From positions 434,001 to 498,000 of the forward strand of contig NZ_CP079105.1 of the NCBI RefSeq assembly GCF_019285775.1: a stretch of DNA of 64,000 nt, given 5' to 3'. The notes beneath the pieces were generated by a model. It was not told the origin of the DNA, made no database searches, and was given only the letters and a program-made list of their open reading frames with translations. This DNA is from Skermania piniformis (GTDB taxonomy: Bacteria; Actinomycetota; Actinomycetes; Mycobacteriales; Mycobacteriaceae). This document shows positions 9,401 to 16,447 of the stretch, piece after piece. Numbering within the stretch: position 1 is the first letter of the stretch; every line of letters starts with the position of its first letter. The position numbers and the translations under genes are program-made.

Positions 9401-10291
9401 CGCCCGGCCGGGCACCGCGAGCCGGTCGGCCAGCTCCGGTGGGACCGCCTCCCCGCCGAAGATCAGCAAGCGGACCGCGTCCAGCGCTTCGGCCGGCCAC
9501 ATGGCGGCCAGGGTCGGCACCGTGGAGACCACGGTGACCGCGTGCTGTACGAGCCACGGGCCCAGATCCATTCCGCTGCGTACCAGTGCGCGCGGCGCGG
9601 GGACCAGGCAGGCGCCGTGCCGCCAGGCCAGCCACATCTCCTCGCAGGAGGCGTCGAAGGCCACCGACAATCCGGCCAGCACCCGATCGCCGGGGCCGAG
9701 CGGCTCGTCGGTGTGGAACAGCCGGGCTTCGGCGTCGACGAGCGCAGCGGCGCTGCGGTGGGTGACCGCGACACCTTTCGGGGTGCCGGTCGAGCCGGAG
9801 GTGAAGATCACCCAGGCGTCGTCCGCCGGGGTCGGGGCCCGGATCGTGCCGGCTCGCCCGGCCCGGCCGCCGGTCACGCCGGTGTCGGTGACCACCGCGG
9901 CCACCTGGGCTTCGCCGAACACCAGCGCGGCGCGTTCGGCCGGGTCGTCCGCATCCACCGGTACGTACGCCGCGCCGGCATGCAGGATGGCCAGGATGGT
10001 CAGGTAGAGCCGGTGCGATCCGGACGGCATCCGCACCCCGACGCGGTCGCCGGGCCGCACGCCCGCGCGGAACAGTCGTTCGGTCTCCGTGGTCAGCGCG
10101 TCGAGCAGCTCGGCGTAGCTCAGCGAGACGGTTCCGTCGTCGATCGCCGGTGCGTCCGGGTGCCGCGCGGCGGTGGCGTGCAGGATGTCGACCAACGTTC
10201 GCGCCGGCGGTGCCGCGGTCGAGCGCGACAGCTCGGCGGGAATCGTGTGACGGCCGGATTCGGGGGGCGGAGCAGCGTCGCGCGTAGACAA
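6410..10291 (-). CDS. Pls/PosA-type membrane peptide synthetase (A-PCP-LbH)
   Basis: A 1293-residue protein. The adenylation domain spans about residues 30-510, with core motifs FTSGSTGTPKGVAVTH, NTYGPTEATV, YRSGDLVR and the catalytic lysine region LPTKTSGKVDRDAL. A peptidyl carrier domain follows at about 520-590; the phosphopantetheine serine is in DAGGGSLSAAQLV. The C-terminal 700 residues alternate about six transmembrane segments with left-handed beta-helix hexapeptide repeats (for example VTLGDGATVERGCVVQTH). This is the architecture of epsilon-poly-lysine synthetase and relatives, which polymerise one amino acid without a condensation or thioesterase domain. The substrate cannot be read reliably. 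The start codon is TTG at 10291; an internal start is possible. An M1 peptidase and PPK2 follow in the same direction. Confidence 0.9.
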   Translation of the reverse strand: MSTRDAAPPPESGRHTIPAELSRSTAAPPARTLVDILHATAARHPDAPAIDDGTVSLSYAELLDALTTETERLFRAGVRPGDRVGVRMPSGSHRLYLTILAILHAGAAYVPVDADDPAERAALVFGEAQVAAVVTDTGVTGGRAGRAGTIRAPTPADDAWVIFTSGSTGTPKGVAVTHRSAAALVDAEARLFHTDEPLGPGDRVLAGLSVAFDASCEEMWLAWRHGACLVPAPRALVRSGMDLGPWLVQHAVTVVSTVPTLAAMWPAEALDAVRLLIFGGEAVPPELADRLAVPGRAVWNTYGPTEATVVACAHRMEPGEPVRIGLPLDGWDLAVVDSADRPVAEGEVGELVIGGVGLARYLDPVRDAERYTPWPTLSWERGYRSGDLVRLERAGLIFAGRADDQVKVGGRRIELGEVDTALQHLPGVSGAAAAVRRTASGNQILVGYLATTEADFDVRAARDRLFAQLPAPLVPRLAVVDELPTKTSGKVDRDALPWPLPAIPARLDTDPGISGTAVWVAALWSSILGTEVTGPDDDFFDAGGGSLSAAQLVTAIRERYPDLTVADLYDHPRLGSLAAMLDESTPRVSAVPRTVAPTPPRAQLAQVGATLALLTLTGLQWVTWLALAANVSARSGGPLWLPTLSWWWTAAAFVAFITPPGRMAICVAGSRLLLHGLTPGTYPRGGATHLRLWVVQRLSEASGAESLSGAPWMVPFARALGARIGRGVDLHTLPPVTGLLELGDGCSVEPEVDLSGYWIDGDVVHIGEIVIGRGAVVGARSTLLPGARIGKNAVVEPGSAVLGTVKAGQQWAGSPAVKVGKAEYTWPQETPPRAAGWVVVYGLSSILLAGMPIAGLAAGVVLLGWWVAGTATIGAGAVRAVALLPAATIAGLAIYAVLTVVAVRLLSLGMTAGYHPVRSRIGWQVWATERLMDSARTFLFPLYAALLTPIWLRLLGARIGKGVEASTVLLIPKFTTVADGAFLADDTMIASYELGGGWLRIGEAKVGKRAFLGNSGMTAPGRRIPKNGLVAVLSAAPEKAKPGSSWLGSPPARLRRQAEDADSDRTFDPPTRLKVARGIVETCRLIPVMVTFGIGLGVLLALAALADVGYWLAALGSGMVLLIAGAVAGACAIAAKWLLVGRIQAVEHPLWSSFVWRNEVADAFVETVAAPWFARAAAGTAVMNLWLRGLGATIGRGVWCESYWLPEADLVTLGDGATVERGCVVQTHLFHDRIMTMDTVTLAPGATLGPHCVALPAAAIGAGATVGPASLVMRGDSVPPSTRWQGNPIVPWN

Positions 10292-10409
10292 CCGTCGTAC
10301 CCCTGTCGAGTCCGCTGGGTTCAGCCAGGCGAGATAGTAGTCGCTCGGCGGGATCGATCGGGATGTCGCCCGTTGTCCGGCCCGGCTGCTCGTCGGCCGG
10401 GCTTGCTCG

Positions 10410-10985
10410 TCAATGCAACCGGATGGGCTTGTGATAGGCGCCGTCGTGGTAAAGCAGCGGTGCCGCGACGGGCCCGTCGACGTCGTCGTGCACGCGGGTG
10501 ACCAGGCCGATCACCAGCGTGTGATCGCCGATCGGCAGCAGTCGATACATCCGGGTGCGCAGCCAGATCGGGGTGCCGTGCAGCACCGGCTCACCGGTTT
10601 CCAGCGTGCTCCACAACGACCGGTCGGCGAACCGCTGATCGGCGTCGGCGGCGAAGCGCTGGGCCAGGTGTTGTTGGTGTTCGCCGAGGAAGTGGACGAC
10701 CAGCGAGTCGGCCGCCCGGAGCGCATCGATGCTGGACGAGGTCTCGGCGATGTTGAACGAGATCAGCGGCGGTTGTGCGGAGAGCGACGCGAAGGAGGTG
10801 GCCGTGAAGCCGACCGGGCGATCGGCGCCGGCCAAGGTCACGATCGTGACGCCGGCCGGGTAGCGGCGCATGGCCGACCGGTAGCGGTCCGCGGTGATCG
10901 GATCGGTGGTGCCGGCGAGGCCGGTCGGCGCCGCGTGGTCGGTCGACACCGCGTGGTCAGTCGACACCGCGTTGTCAGTCGACAT
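10410..10985 (-). CDS. Flavin reductase family protein
   Basis: A 191-residue FMN-binding split-barrel protein of the HpaC/flavin-reductase-like group. Conserved elements are [15 protein letters not shown] at about 39-53 and [20 protein letters not shown] at about 59-78, which contact FMN. Such enzymes supply reduced flavin to partner monooxygenases; no partner is adjacent. The N-terminus is an in-frame hexapeptide repeat ([18 protein letters not shown]) encoded by 18-base tandem copies. ATG at 10985 overlaps the stop of the YbaK-like gene by 11 bases, indicating translational coupling. Confidence 0.88.
   Translation of the reverse strand: MSTDNAVSTDHAVSTDHAAPTGLAGTTDPITADRYRSAMRRYPAGVTIVTLAGADRPVGFTATSFASLSAQPPLISFNIAETSSSIDALRAADSLVVHFLGEHQQHLAQRFAADADQRFADRSLWSTLETGEPVLHGTPIWLRTRMYRLLPIGDHTLVIGLVTRVHDDVDGPVAAPLLYHDGAYHKPIRLH
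10932..10985. repeat. Three tandem 18-bp copies
   Basis: Copies lie at 10932-10949, 10950-10967 and 10968-10985, with the consensus CGCGTGGTCAGTCGACAC and one to three differences. They encode the repeated N-terminal hexapeptide of the flavin reductase, and the last copy contains its start codon and the end of the upstream gene. This looks like recent slippage expansion. Confidence 0.9.
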
Positions 10986-11448
10986 CGATGGCGAGGCCGG
11001 CGGTGATCCGGACAAGTTCACGGAATGTGGTTCGGAACACGGTGTCAGGGTAGCCGCCGGCGGCCCACAGCTCGGGATATCGCGACAGTGCGTTGTCGAG
11101 GTAGGTGGGCAGGTTGGTCGGGTGTCCCAGCGGCGCGGTCCCCGCGATCGACTGGCCGGTGACCTGCTCGGCCATGCTGGTCGACGCGTAGGTCAGCGTG
11201 CCGCCGAGCCGGTTGCCGGTGCGGTCGAGGTGCGCCTCGTGGGCCCCGGAGATCAAGAGCAGTACCGGATCGTCGTCGAGCAGGAACACCAGCGATCGGA
11301 TGATGGCGCCGATCTCGACCGCGAGCACAGCCGCGGCGGCGGCGGCGGTGCGGGTGGGTCGCTCCTGGTTGACGATGACGCCGTGGTGGCCGCGGGCGAT
11401 GAGGGTATCGGCAACGTGCGATGCGTCCGGGTGCAGCTGCCTCCGCAT
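10975..11448 (-). CDS. YbaK/aminoacyl-tRNA deacylase-like protein
   Basis: A 157-residue protein resembling the YbaK/ProX domain, whose members hydrolyse mischarged aminoacyl-tRNAs such as Cys-tRNA(Pro). Supporting features are the N-terminal [10 protein letters not shown] region, the alternating [30 protein letters not shown] core and [14 protein letters not shown], which matches the family segment that precedes the active-site loop. The usual lysine of the YbaK core (a VCKTL-type motif) is not evident, as [11 protein letters not shown] occupies that place, so catalytic activity is uncertain. The gene overlaps the flavin reductase start and is probably in one transcript with it. Confidence 0.7.
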   Translation of the reverse strand: MRRQLHPDASHVADTLIARGHHGVIVNQERPTRTAAAAAAVLAVEIGAIIRSLVFLLDDDPVLLLISGAHEAHLDRTGNRLGGTLTYASTSMAEQVTGQSIAGTAPLGHPTNLPTYLDNALSRYPELWAAGGYPDTVFRTTFRELVRITAGLAIDVD

Positions 11449-11487
11449 ATGACCAGGGTAGGCGAGCGGGCCACCGCCCGCGGGGTG

Positions 11488-11519
11488 CTTGGGCTGCTCA
11501 GTACTTGGGCTGCTCAGTA
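11488..11519. repeat. Tandem 16-bp duplication
   Basis: CTTGGGCTGCTCAGTA is repeated exactly at 11488-11503 and 11504-11519. The right copy covers the last codons and stop of the UraD-like gene on the minus strand; the left copy duplicates that stop region out of frame. It marks slippage at the truncated 3' end of that gene. Confidence 0.9.
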
Positions 11520-11816
11520 CTCCGGATACCCGTCAGCCGGACCGAGCATCCAGGCCAACCGGTGCCGACCGAGTTCGGCGACCGTTTCCGGGTCGGGCAC
11601 CGGGCCGGGAAAGGCGCGTTCCAGGTCACCCGGCGACAGTGCGGTCAGTTCCCGTTCGGCCAGCCGGATCAGCTCGGCCTGGCTGGCGAACGGGCGGGCC
11701 GCGGCGATCTTGCGAGCCCAGGTGACGTTGCCGCAGCACTCGTAGAGCGCGTGTACGGCTCGGCCCGGCGGCAGGGCGTTGAACTCTGCGAGGCCGATTC
11801 CCTTGTGCATCAGCAC
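11514..11816 (-). CDS. Truncated UraD (OHCU decarboxylase)-like protein
   Basis: A 100-residue product whose N-terminal 60 residues match the start of 2-oxo-4-hydroxy-4-carboxy-5-ureidoimidazoline decarboxylase: KGIGLAEFNALP, ALYECCGNVTWARKIAAARP and the helix that follows. Family members are about 165 residues long and carry a catalytic HPRIG segment next; here the chain instead runs into PGPVPDPETVAELG and stops. The enzyme of uric acid breakdown is therefore unlikely to be active. GTG at 11816 is preceded by GGAGG at good spacing, so it may still be translated. The stop lies inside a 16-bp tandem duplication. It could be a decaying remnant or a short family in its own right; no other urate genes are adjacent. 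Confidence 0.55.
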   Translation of the reverse strand: MLMHKGIGLAEFNALPPGRAVHALYECCGNVTWARKIAAARPFASQAELIRLAERELTALSPGDLERAFPGPVPDPETVAELGRHRLAWMLGPADGYPEY

Positions 11817-11921
11817 GGCGTTCCTCCGCTGATGTCGATGGCGATCACCTTCATCATCACCACGGGTCCGGTTCCCGGTCTACCCAGAGGGTGGGATGTT
11901 TCCCAGGGTTAACATGACCGG

Positions 11922-12749
11922 ATGAGTAGCACCTCGTGGCAGGCCTTCACCGTCGAGACCGACCAGCATGTCGCGGAGGTGACGCTGACCGGTCCGGGCA
12001 AGGGGAACGCGATGGGCCCGGACTTCTGGCGGGAGCTGCCGGAGATCTTCGGTTCACTTGATGCCGATCCCGAGGTGCGTGCGGTCGTGCTCGCGGGCAC
12101 GGGCCGCAACTTCTCCTACGGACTGGATCTGCCGGCGATGTCGCCGCTGTTCGGGCCGCTGCTCGCCGAGCGCGCACTGGTCGCGCCACGCACCGATTTT
12201 CTGAACGAGATCCGGCGGATGCAGGCGGCGATCACCTCGGTCGCCGAATGCCGCAAGCCGGTTGTGGCCGCGGTGCAGGGCTGGTGCATCGGCGGTGGGC
12301 TCGACCTGATCTCGGCGGTGGACATCCGCTACGCCAGCGCGGATGCCACATTCAGCCTGCGCGAAGCGAAGCTGGCGATCGTCGCCGACATGGGTTCGCT
12401 GCACCGGTTGCCGCCGATCATCGGCGATGGTCGACTGCGGGAGTTGGCGTTCACCGGAAAGGACATCGACGCCGCCCGGGCGGAGAAGATCGGCCTGGTC
12501 AACGAGGTCTTCCCGGATGCCGCAGCGACCCTGGCGGCAGCGCGGGGCACCGCGGCCGAGATCGCGGCGCTACCACCGCTGACCGTGCACGGGGTCAAGG
12601 ATGTGCTCGGTCGGGAGCGCGCCGGTGTGGTGGCCGACGGCCTGCGGTACGTGGCGGCGTGGAATGCGGCGTTCCTGCCGTCGGAGGACATCACCGAAGC
12701 GATCACGGCGACGTTCGAGAAGCGTCCACCGGAATTCAAGGGTAGGTAA
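11922..12749 (+). CDS. Crotonase family, dienoyl-CoA isomerase-like
   Basis: A 275-residue crotonase-fold enzyme acting on fatty acyl-CoA thioesters. The oxyanion-hole segments are RNFSYGLDL near residue 66 and GWCIGGGLDLISA near 122. The stretch FSLREAKLAIVADMGSLHRLP (split around residue 147-166) matches the delta3,5-delta2,4-dienoyl-CoA isomerase pattern of one glutamate plus one aspartate, which points to handling of unsaturated fatty acids in beta-oxidation rather than simple hydration. The C-terminus FKGR is also usual. ATG at 11922. It stands alone between a leftward gene and the MarR/efflux pair. Confidence 0.85.
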   Translation: MSSTSWQAFTVETDQHVAEVTLTGPGKGNAMGPDFWRELPEIFGSLDADPEVRAVVLAGTGRNFSYGLDLPAMSPLFGPLLAERALVAPRTDFLNEIRRMQAAITSVAECRKPVVAAVQGWCIGGGLDLISAVDIRYASADATFSLREAKLAIVADMGSLHRLPPIIGDGRLRELAFTGKDIDAARAEKIGLVNEVFPDAAATLAAARGTAAEIAALPPLTVHGVKDVLGRERAGVVADGLRYVAAWNAAFLPSEDITEAITATFEKRPPEFKGR

Positions 12750-12793
12750 AGCCTGGCAACAGGTTTGCCCCAGCGTCCCTTTCGCTCGCATAC

Positions 12794-12823
12794 TTGCGTC
12801 CGGCAACTAATTGTTTGACGCAA
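12794..12823. promoter_or_regulatory. Inverted repeats, candidate MarR operator
   Basis: TTGCGTC at 12794-12800 pairs with GACGCAA at 12817-12823. Between them AACTAATTGTT (12805-12815) is itself nearly palindromic, as is common for MarR sites. The element lies directly in front of the MarR gene and would overlap a TTG start at 12811, which favours the GTG start at 12841. Autoregulation of the MarR-efflux operon is the expected role. Confidence 0.5.
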
Positions 12824-12840
12824 CCAATGAATGGCGGATC

Positions 12841-13353
12841 GTGGGCGCAGATGCGATCGATCGGATCGGTGCTTCGTTGGGTCGGCTGCAGCGGGTACGC
12901 GAGTGGGCGGCCGCGAACGTGGCCGCCCAGCTGCGGGCACCGGCCCCGGAGGGCAGCCGGGCGGCGGCGCCCGACCTGGCCGCGTACCACTCGCTGCTGC
13001 GGCTCGTCGCCGACGGTCCGATGCGCGCGAGTGTCCTGGCCGAGGCATTGCACGCCGATGCGTCGACGGTGAGCCGGCAGACCGCCCAGCTGGTCGAGTT
13101 CGGCCTGGTCGAGCGGCTCGCCGATCCGGCCGACGGCCGGGTCAGCATCCTGGTCCCGACCGAGCACGGCTACGGCCTCGCCGACCGGATCAAGCGGCAT
13201 CGGCGCAGCAAGTTGGCTCAGATCACCGCGGACTGGTCGCCGGGTGACGTGGTGGTTTTTGCCGGGTTGCTGGAGCGATTCATCGACGGGATGGAGCAGT
13301 TGCGGGCCGAACCCGCCGCGCTACCGCCGAACGGTACGAAGGAGACGACGTGA
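12841..13353 (+). CDS. MarR family transcriptional regulator
   Basis: A 170-residue winged-helix regulator. The DNA-binding region spans about residues 50-120: helices around ASVLAEALHADASTVSRQTAQL and the wing VERLADPADGRVSILVPTEHG, including the conserved D-x-R of the family. It overlaps the efflux transporter gene by four bases (GTGA), so the pair forms an operon. Such pairs typically work by drug-relieved repression of the pump. GTG at 12841 is chosen over a TTG at 12811 because palindromic operator-like sequence covers the latter; neither has a strong ribosome site. Confidence 0.85.
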   Translation: MGADAIDRIGASLGRLQRVREWAAANVAAQLRAPAPEGSRAAAPDLAAYHSLLRLVADGPMRASVLAEALHADASTVSRQTAQLVEFGLVERLADPADGRVSILVPTEHGYGLADRIKRHRRSKLAQITADWSPGDVVVFAGLLERFIDGMEQLRAEPAALPPNGTKETT

Positions 13354-15032
13354 GCACCTCCACTCCCGCGGAGCGGGATCTCCCGGCGCAGTTCAGCCAC
13401 CGAGAGATCCTGGTGATCCTGAGCGGCCTGATCCTGGGCATGCTCCTCGCCGCACTGGATCAGACGATCGTCGCGACCGCGATCCGGACGATCGCCGACG
13501 ATCTCGACGGCTACTCGATGCAGGCGTGGGTGACGACCGCCTATCTGGTCACCGCAACGCTGGCCACGCCGCTCTACGGCAAGTTGTCCGATCTGTACGG
13601 CCGCAAGCCGTTCTTCATGGCGTCGATCTCGATCTTCATCCTCGGGTCGCTGCTCTGTTCGCTGTCCCAGTCGATGTATCAGCTCGCGGCGTATCGCGCA
13701 TTCCAGGGCCTGGGCGCCGGCGGGTTGATGTCGTTGGCGCTGACCATCATGGGCGACATCGTCTCGCCCCGGGAACGGGCGCGGTACCAGGGCTACTTCC
13801 TCGCGGTTTTCGGTACGTCGAGCGTCATCGGCCCGGTCCTGGGTGGTTTGCTCGCCGGTCAGGCCGCCATTCTGGGGATCACCGGCTGGCGGTGGGTGTT
13901 TCTGGTGAACGTGCCGCTCGGGTTGGTCGCGCTGGTCGTGGTGTATCGGGTATTGCACCTGCCGCGCCCGGCCAAGCGCGACGGCCGGGTGGATTGGTGG
14001 GGTGCGCTGGCGTTGGCGATCGGTATCGTCCCGCTGTTGATCGTGGCCGAACAGGGGCGGGAATGGGGTTGGGGGAGTGCGGGATCGATCGCCTGTTATG
14101 TGATCGGGGCGGCCGGCATAGCGGCTTTCGTCGCGATCGAGCGGTCGATGGGCGCTGCGGCGTTGATCCCGTTGCGGCTGTTCAACAACAACACGTTTGC
14201 GCTCGGCGTGGCCATTTCGGTGGTGATCGGTGCGGCGATGTTCGGCGGTATCTCGTTGATCCCGCAGTACCTGCAGGTGGTACGAGGGTCCAGCCCGACG
14301 ATCGCCGGCCTGCAGATGTTGCCGTTGGTCCTCGGCCTGATGCTGGGCTCGGTGTTGTCCGGTCAGGTCATCTCGCGCACCGGCCGCTATCGGATGTTCC
14401 CCTTGTCCGGCGGTGTCCTGCTCGCGCTCGGCTTGTTCCTGTTGCACTATGTGACCGCGGACTCGCACCTCTGGCTGGTGATGATCTTCATGGCGATCAC
14501 CGGACTGGGACTCGGCAACATGATGCAGCCGCTGGTGCTGGCGATGCAGAGTGCGTCCCCGGCGAAGGACATGGGCGTGGCGACCTCGGCCTCGACCTTC
14601 TTCCGGCAGATCGGCGGCACCCTCGGCGTTGCGGTCTTCCTGTCGATCCTGTTTTCCCACGCCGGCCCGGACATCGGCCGGGAACTGCAGGCCGCCGGCA
14701 CCGACCCGACGTTCCAACGGGCGGTTCTCGACGCGACGCACAGCACCGATGCGGCCGAGGCCGCGCTGGCCAACGGCCTCGCAACCGGCAATCCGGCGGC
14801 CGCGCAGGGGGTGTTGTCGGACAGCTCGGTGATCCAACAGTTAAGCCCGATTCTGGCGCACCCGTTCAAGGCCGGCTTCGCCGACGCCATGTCGACGGTG
14901 TTCCTCACCGTCAGCGTGGTCGCACTGATCGGGCTGATCATGGTGCTGTTCTGGAAGGAGGTCCCGCTGCGTAACGCGAGTGGCTTGCAAGCGGCCGCGG
15001 CCGAGCGAGAGCAGGAGTCGGCGGGGAGGTAA
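13350..15032 (+). CDS. MFS drug efflux transporter, DHA2/EmrB-QacA type
   Basis: A 560-residue membrane protein with about 14 transmembrane helices. Motif A, GKLSDLYGRKPFF, lies at about residues 76-88 between helices 2 and 3; the antiporter motif C region, GTSSVIGPVLGGLL, lies near 156-169. DQTIV at the end of helix 1 is the conserved D1 motif of 14-helix proton/drug antiporters. A large periplasmic loop before the last helix (about 450-520) is typical. It is translationally coupled to the upstream MarR gene, so expression is probably induced by a substrate drug. Specific substrates are not predictable. Confidence 0.92.
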   Translation: MSTSTPAERDLPAQFSHREILVILSGLILGMLLAALDQTIVATAIRTIADDLDGYSMQAWVTTAYLVTATLATPLYGKLSDLYGRKPFFMASISIFILGSLLCSLSQSMYQLAAYRAFQGLGAGGLMSLALTIMGDIVSPRERARYQGYFLAVFGTSSVIGPVLGGLLAGQAAILGITGWRWVFLVNVPLGLVALVVVYRVLHLPRPAKRDGRVDWWGALALAIGIVPLLIVAEQGREWGWGSAGSIACYVIGAAGIAAFVAIERSMGAAALIPLRLFNNNTFALGVAISVVIGAAMFGGISLIPQYLQVVRGSSPTIAGLQMLPLVLGLMLGSVLSGQVISRTGRYRMFPLSGGVLLALGLFLLHYVTADSHLWLVMIFMAITGLGLGNMMQPLVLAMQSASPAKDMGVATSASTFFRQIGGTLGVAVFLSILFSHAGPDIGRELQAAGTDPTFQRAVLDATHSTDAAEAALANGLATGNPAAAQGVLSDSSVIQQLSPILAHPFKAGFADAMSTVFLTVSVVALIGLIMVLFWKEVPLRNASGLQAAAAEREQESAGR

Positions 15033-15064
15033 CCGGCTCCCCTCGGGGTGACGGTTGGCCCAGC

Positions 15065-15481
15065 TCAGGCGGCCAGCATCGGCCGACCGAGGGAACTCAG
15101 GAGTTCGTTGAACTCCCGCAGTGCTTCCCGGCGAGGCGCCTTCGCGGTGCCTCCGGGCGCGGTCAGCGCTATCGTGCGGCGGTAGCCGAACATCGAGACC
15201 TCGACGAACGCAGAGATCTGTTGTTCCGGGCCGGGCTGGGACAGGTCCACGATGCGTGGGACTTTGACCAACCCGCTGCCCTTCTGGAACCGCATCCGAT
15301 CAGGCAGCTGGTGTTGTTTGTATCCGTGCTGCTCGGCCCAGGCTCGCAGCTGCGGGACGACATCGACCTCGGGCGGCACGGGGACGGTGTCCAGACTCGA
15401 CGGTCCTCGCAACAACAGGAACAACACGAGAAGTGCGAACGATGCCCCGAACAGGCCCCCGACCAACGCCGCCGTCAACAC
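15065..15481 (-). CDS. Small single-pass membrane protein, unknown function
   Basis: A 138-residue protein with one N-terminal transmembrane segment at about residues 4-24, followed by a soluble domain with a conserved-looking tryptophan-rich start (PQLRAWAEQHGY) and predicted alternating strands. No known domain is recognised. It is divergent from another membrane-anchored protein gene at 15633 across an AT-richer spacer of about 150 bases, which probably holds both promoters. Confidence 0.6.
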   Translation of the reverse strand: MLTAALVGGLFGASFALLVLFLLLRGPSSLDTVPVPPEVDVVPQLRAWAEQHGYKQHQLPDRMRFQKGSGLVKVPRIVDLSQPGPEQQISAFVEVSMFGYRRTIALTAPGGTAKAPRREALREFNELLSSLGRPMLAA

Positions 15482-15632
15482 GGAACGCTCACCGCCTCAC
15501 GTGCACTGGAGCAGTAATGAAGAATTAAAGACAGTTTACAACGCGGCGGTGTCGTCCGAACGGCGGATTCTCCGAGGACGGTTTCGTTCGTAACGTAGGA
15601 GTGGTGATCATCGTGTTCGATCGGCACTCGCG

Positions 15633-16379
15633 ATGACCGATCCACTCGCACCGCTGCAATACGGCTCGCCGCCGCCTCCGCCGCCACTCGGCAAGAGCAA
15701 CGCGCCCCTGATTATCGGCATCGTCGTCGGAGCGCTCGTTCTGGTCACCGGCGGCTTCGTGGCCGGCCGCATGTCGGTGGACGGAGCCTCCGGTCTCACC
15801 GGCCCGTTCCAGCGTGCCGACAGCGGCGTGGTCACCGCCGAGCTGCCGACAATGGAGGTCGAGCCCGTGCAGGACGGGATCGTGGTGACCGATTCCGGCA
15901 GCGACGCGGCTCCGCACGCGGTGGACGGCAAGGTCTACGGACCGGGTGACATCGTCGGTCTTGCGGTCCGCACCGATGGCGCGAGTCTCGTGCTCACCAC
16001 CGAATACAGTCGGTCCACCCCGATGGACCTGCTGTCCGGGGCGACCCGGATCCGGGTGGATACCGGCCGGGCCCCCACCTGTAAGGACAGCGTCCTGGAC
16101 TCGTTCGACTGGTCGATCGACTACGACACGGACGGAGTCACCGTGTACCGGCCGGGCGCCGGCTGCGACGACGAGTTCCAGCAAACATCGATCGCCGGTG
16201 TCGCCGACATCTCCGGTAGCACCCTGACGGTCGAGGTCGACCTGGACAGTCTCGGTATCCGCTCCGGCCAAGAGGTGGTGGTGCGCGCCTGCATCAGCAC
16301 GCGGATCGATTCCAGTTCCACCACATTCATCCAGGATTGGGCGCCGGACACCGCCAACGGCGCGACCGGAAGCCTCTGA
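15633..16379 (+). CDS. Proline-rich N-terminus membrane-anchored protein, unknown
   Basis: A 248-residue protein. A cytoplasmic stub with a run of prolines (YGSPPPPPPLG) precedes one transmembrane helix at about 25-46, and the remaining 200 residues should lie outside the cytoplasm. That part contains four cysteines (two near CKD and GCDD, one near VRAC, plus spacing suitable for disulphides) and beta-rich sequence. No family is recognised. ATG at 15633. Confidence 0.6.
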   Translation: MTDPLAPLQYGSPPPPPPLGKSNAPLIIGIVVGALVLVTGGFVAGRMSVDGASGLTGPFQRADSGVVTAELPTMEVEPVQDGIVVTDSGSDAAPHAVDGKVYGPGDIVGLAVRTDGASLVLTTEYSRSTPMDLLSGATRIRVDTGRAPTCKDSVLDSFDWSIDYDTDGVTVYRPGAGCDDEFQQTSIAGVADISGSTLTVEVDLDSLGIRSGQEVVVRACISTRIDSSSTTFIQDWAPDTANGATGSL

Positions 16380-16447
16380 CCGGCGAGCGGGACCCCGGAT
16401 CGATCGTTCGTCGCAGTTCGTCGGCGTCAGGTTACGCGCCGGCCGGT

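Noticed and set aside
5048-10501. Open frame of 1817 codons on the plus strand opposite the M1 peptidase and synthetase genes
   Set aside because: It is the GC-bias shadow of well-supported genes on the other strand: composition is dominated by Arg, Gly, Gln and His, with no domain or ribosome site.
10932-10985. CRISPR-like direct repeats
   Set aside because: The copies are contiguous, with no spacers, and lie in coding sequence; they are simple tandem duplications.
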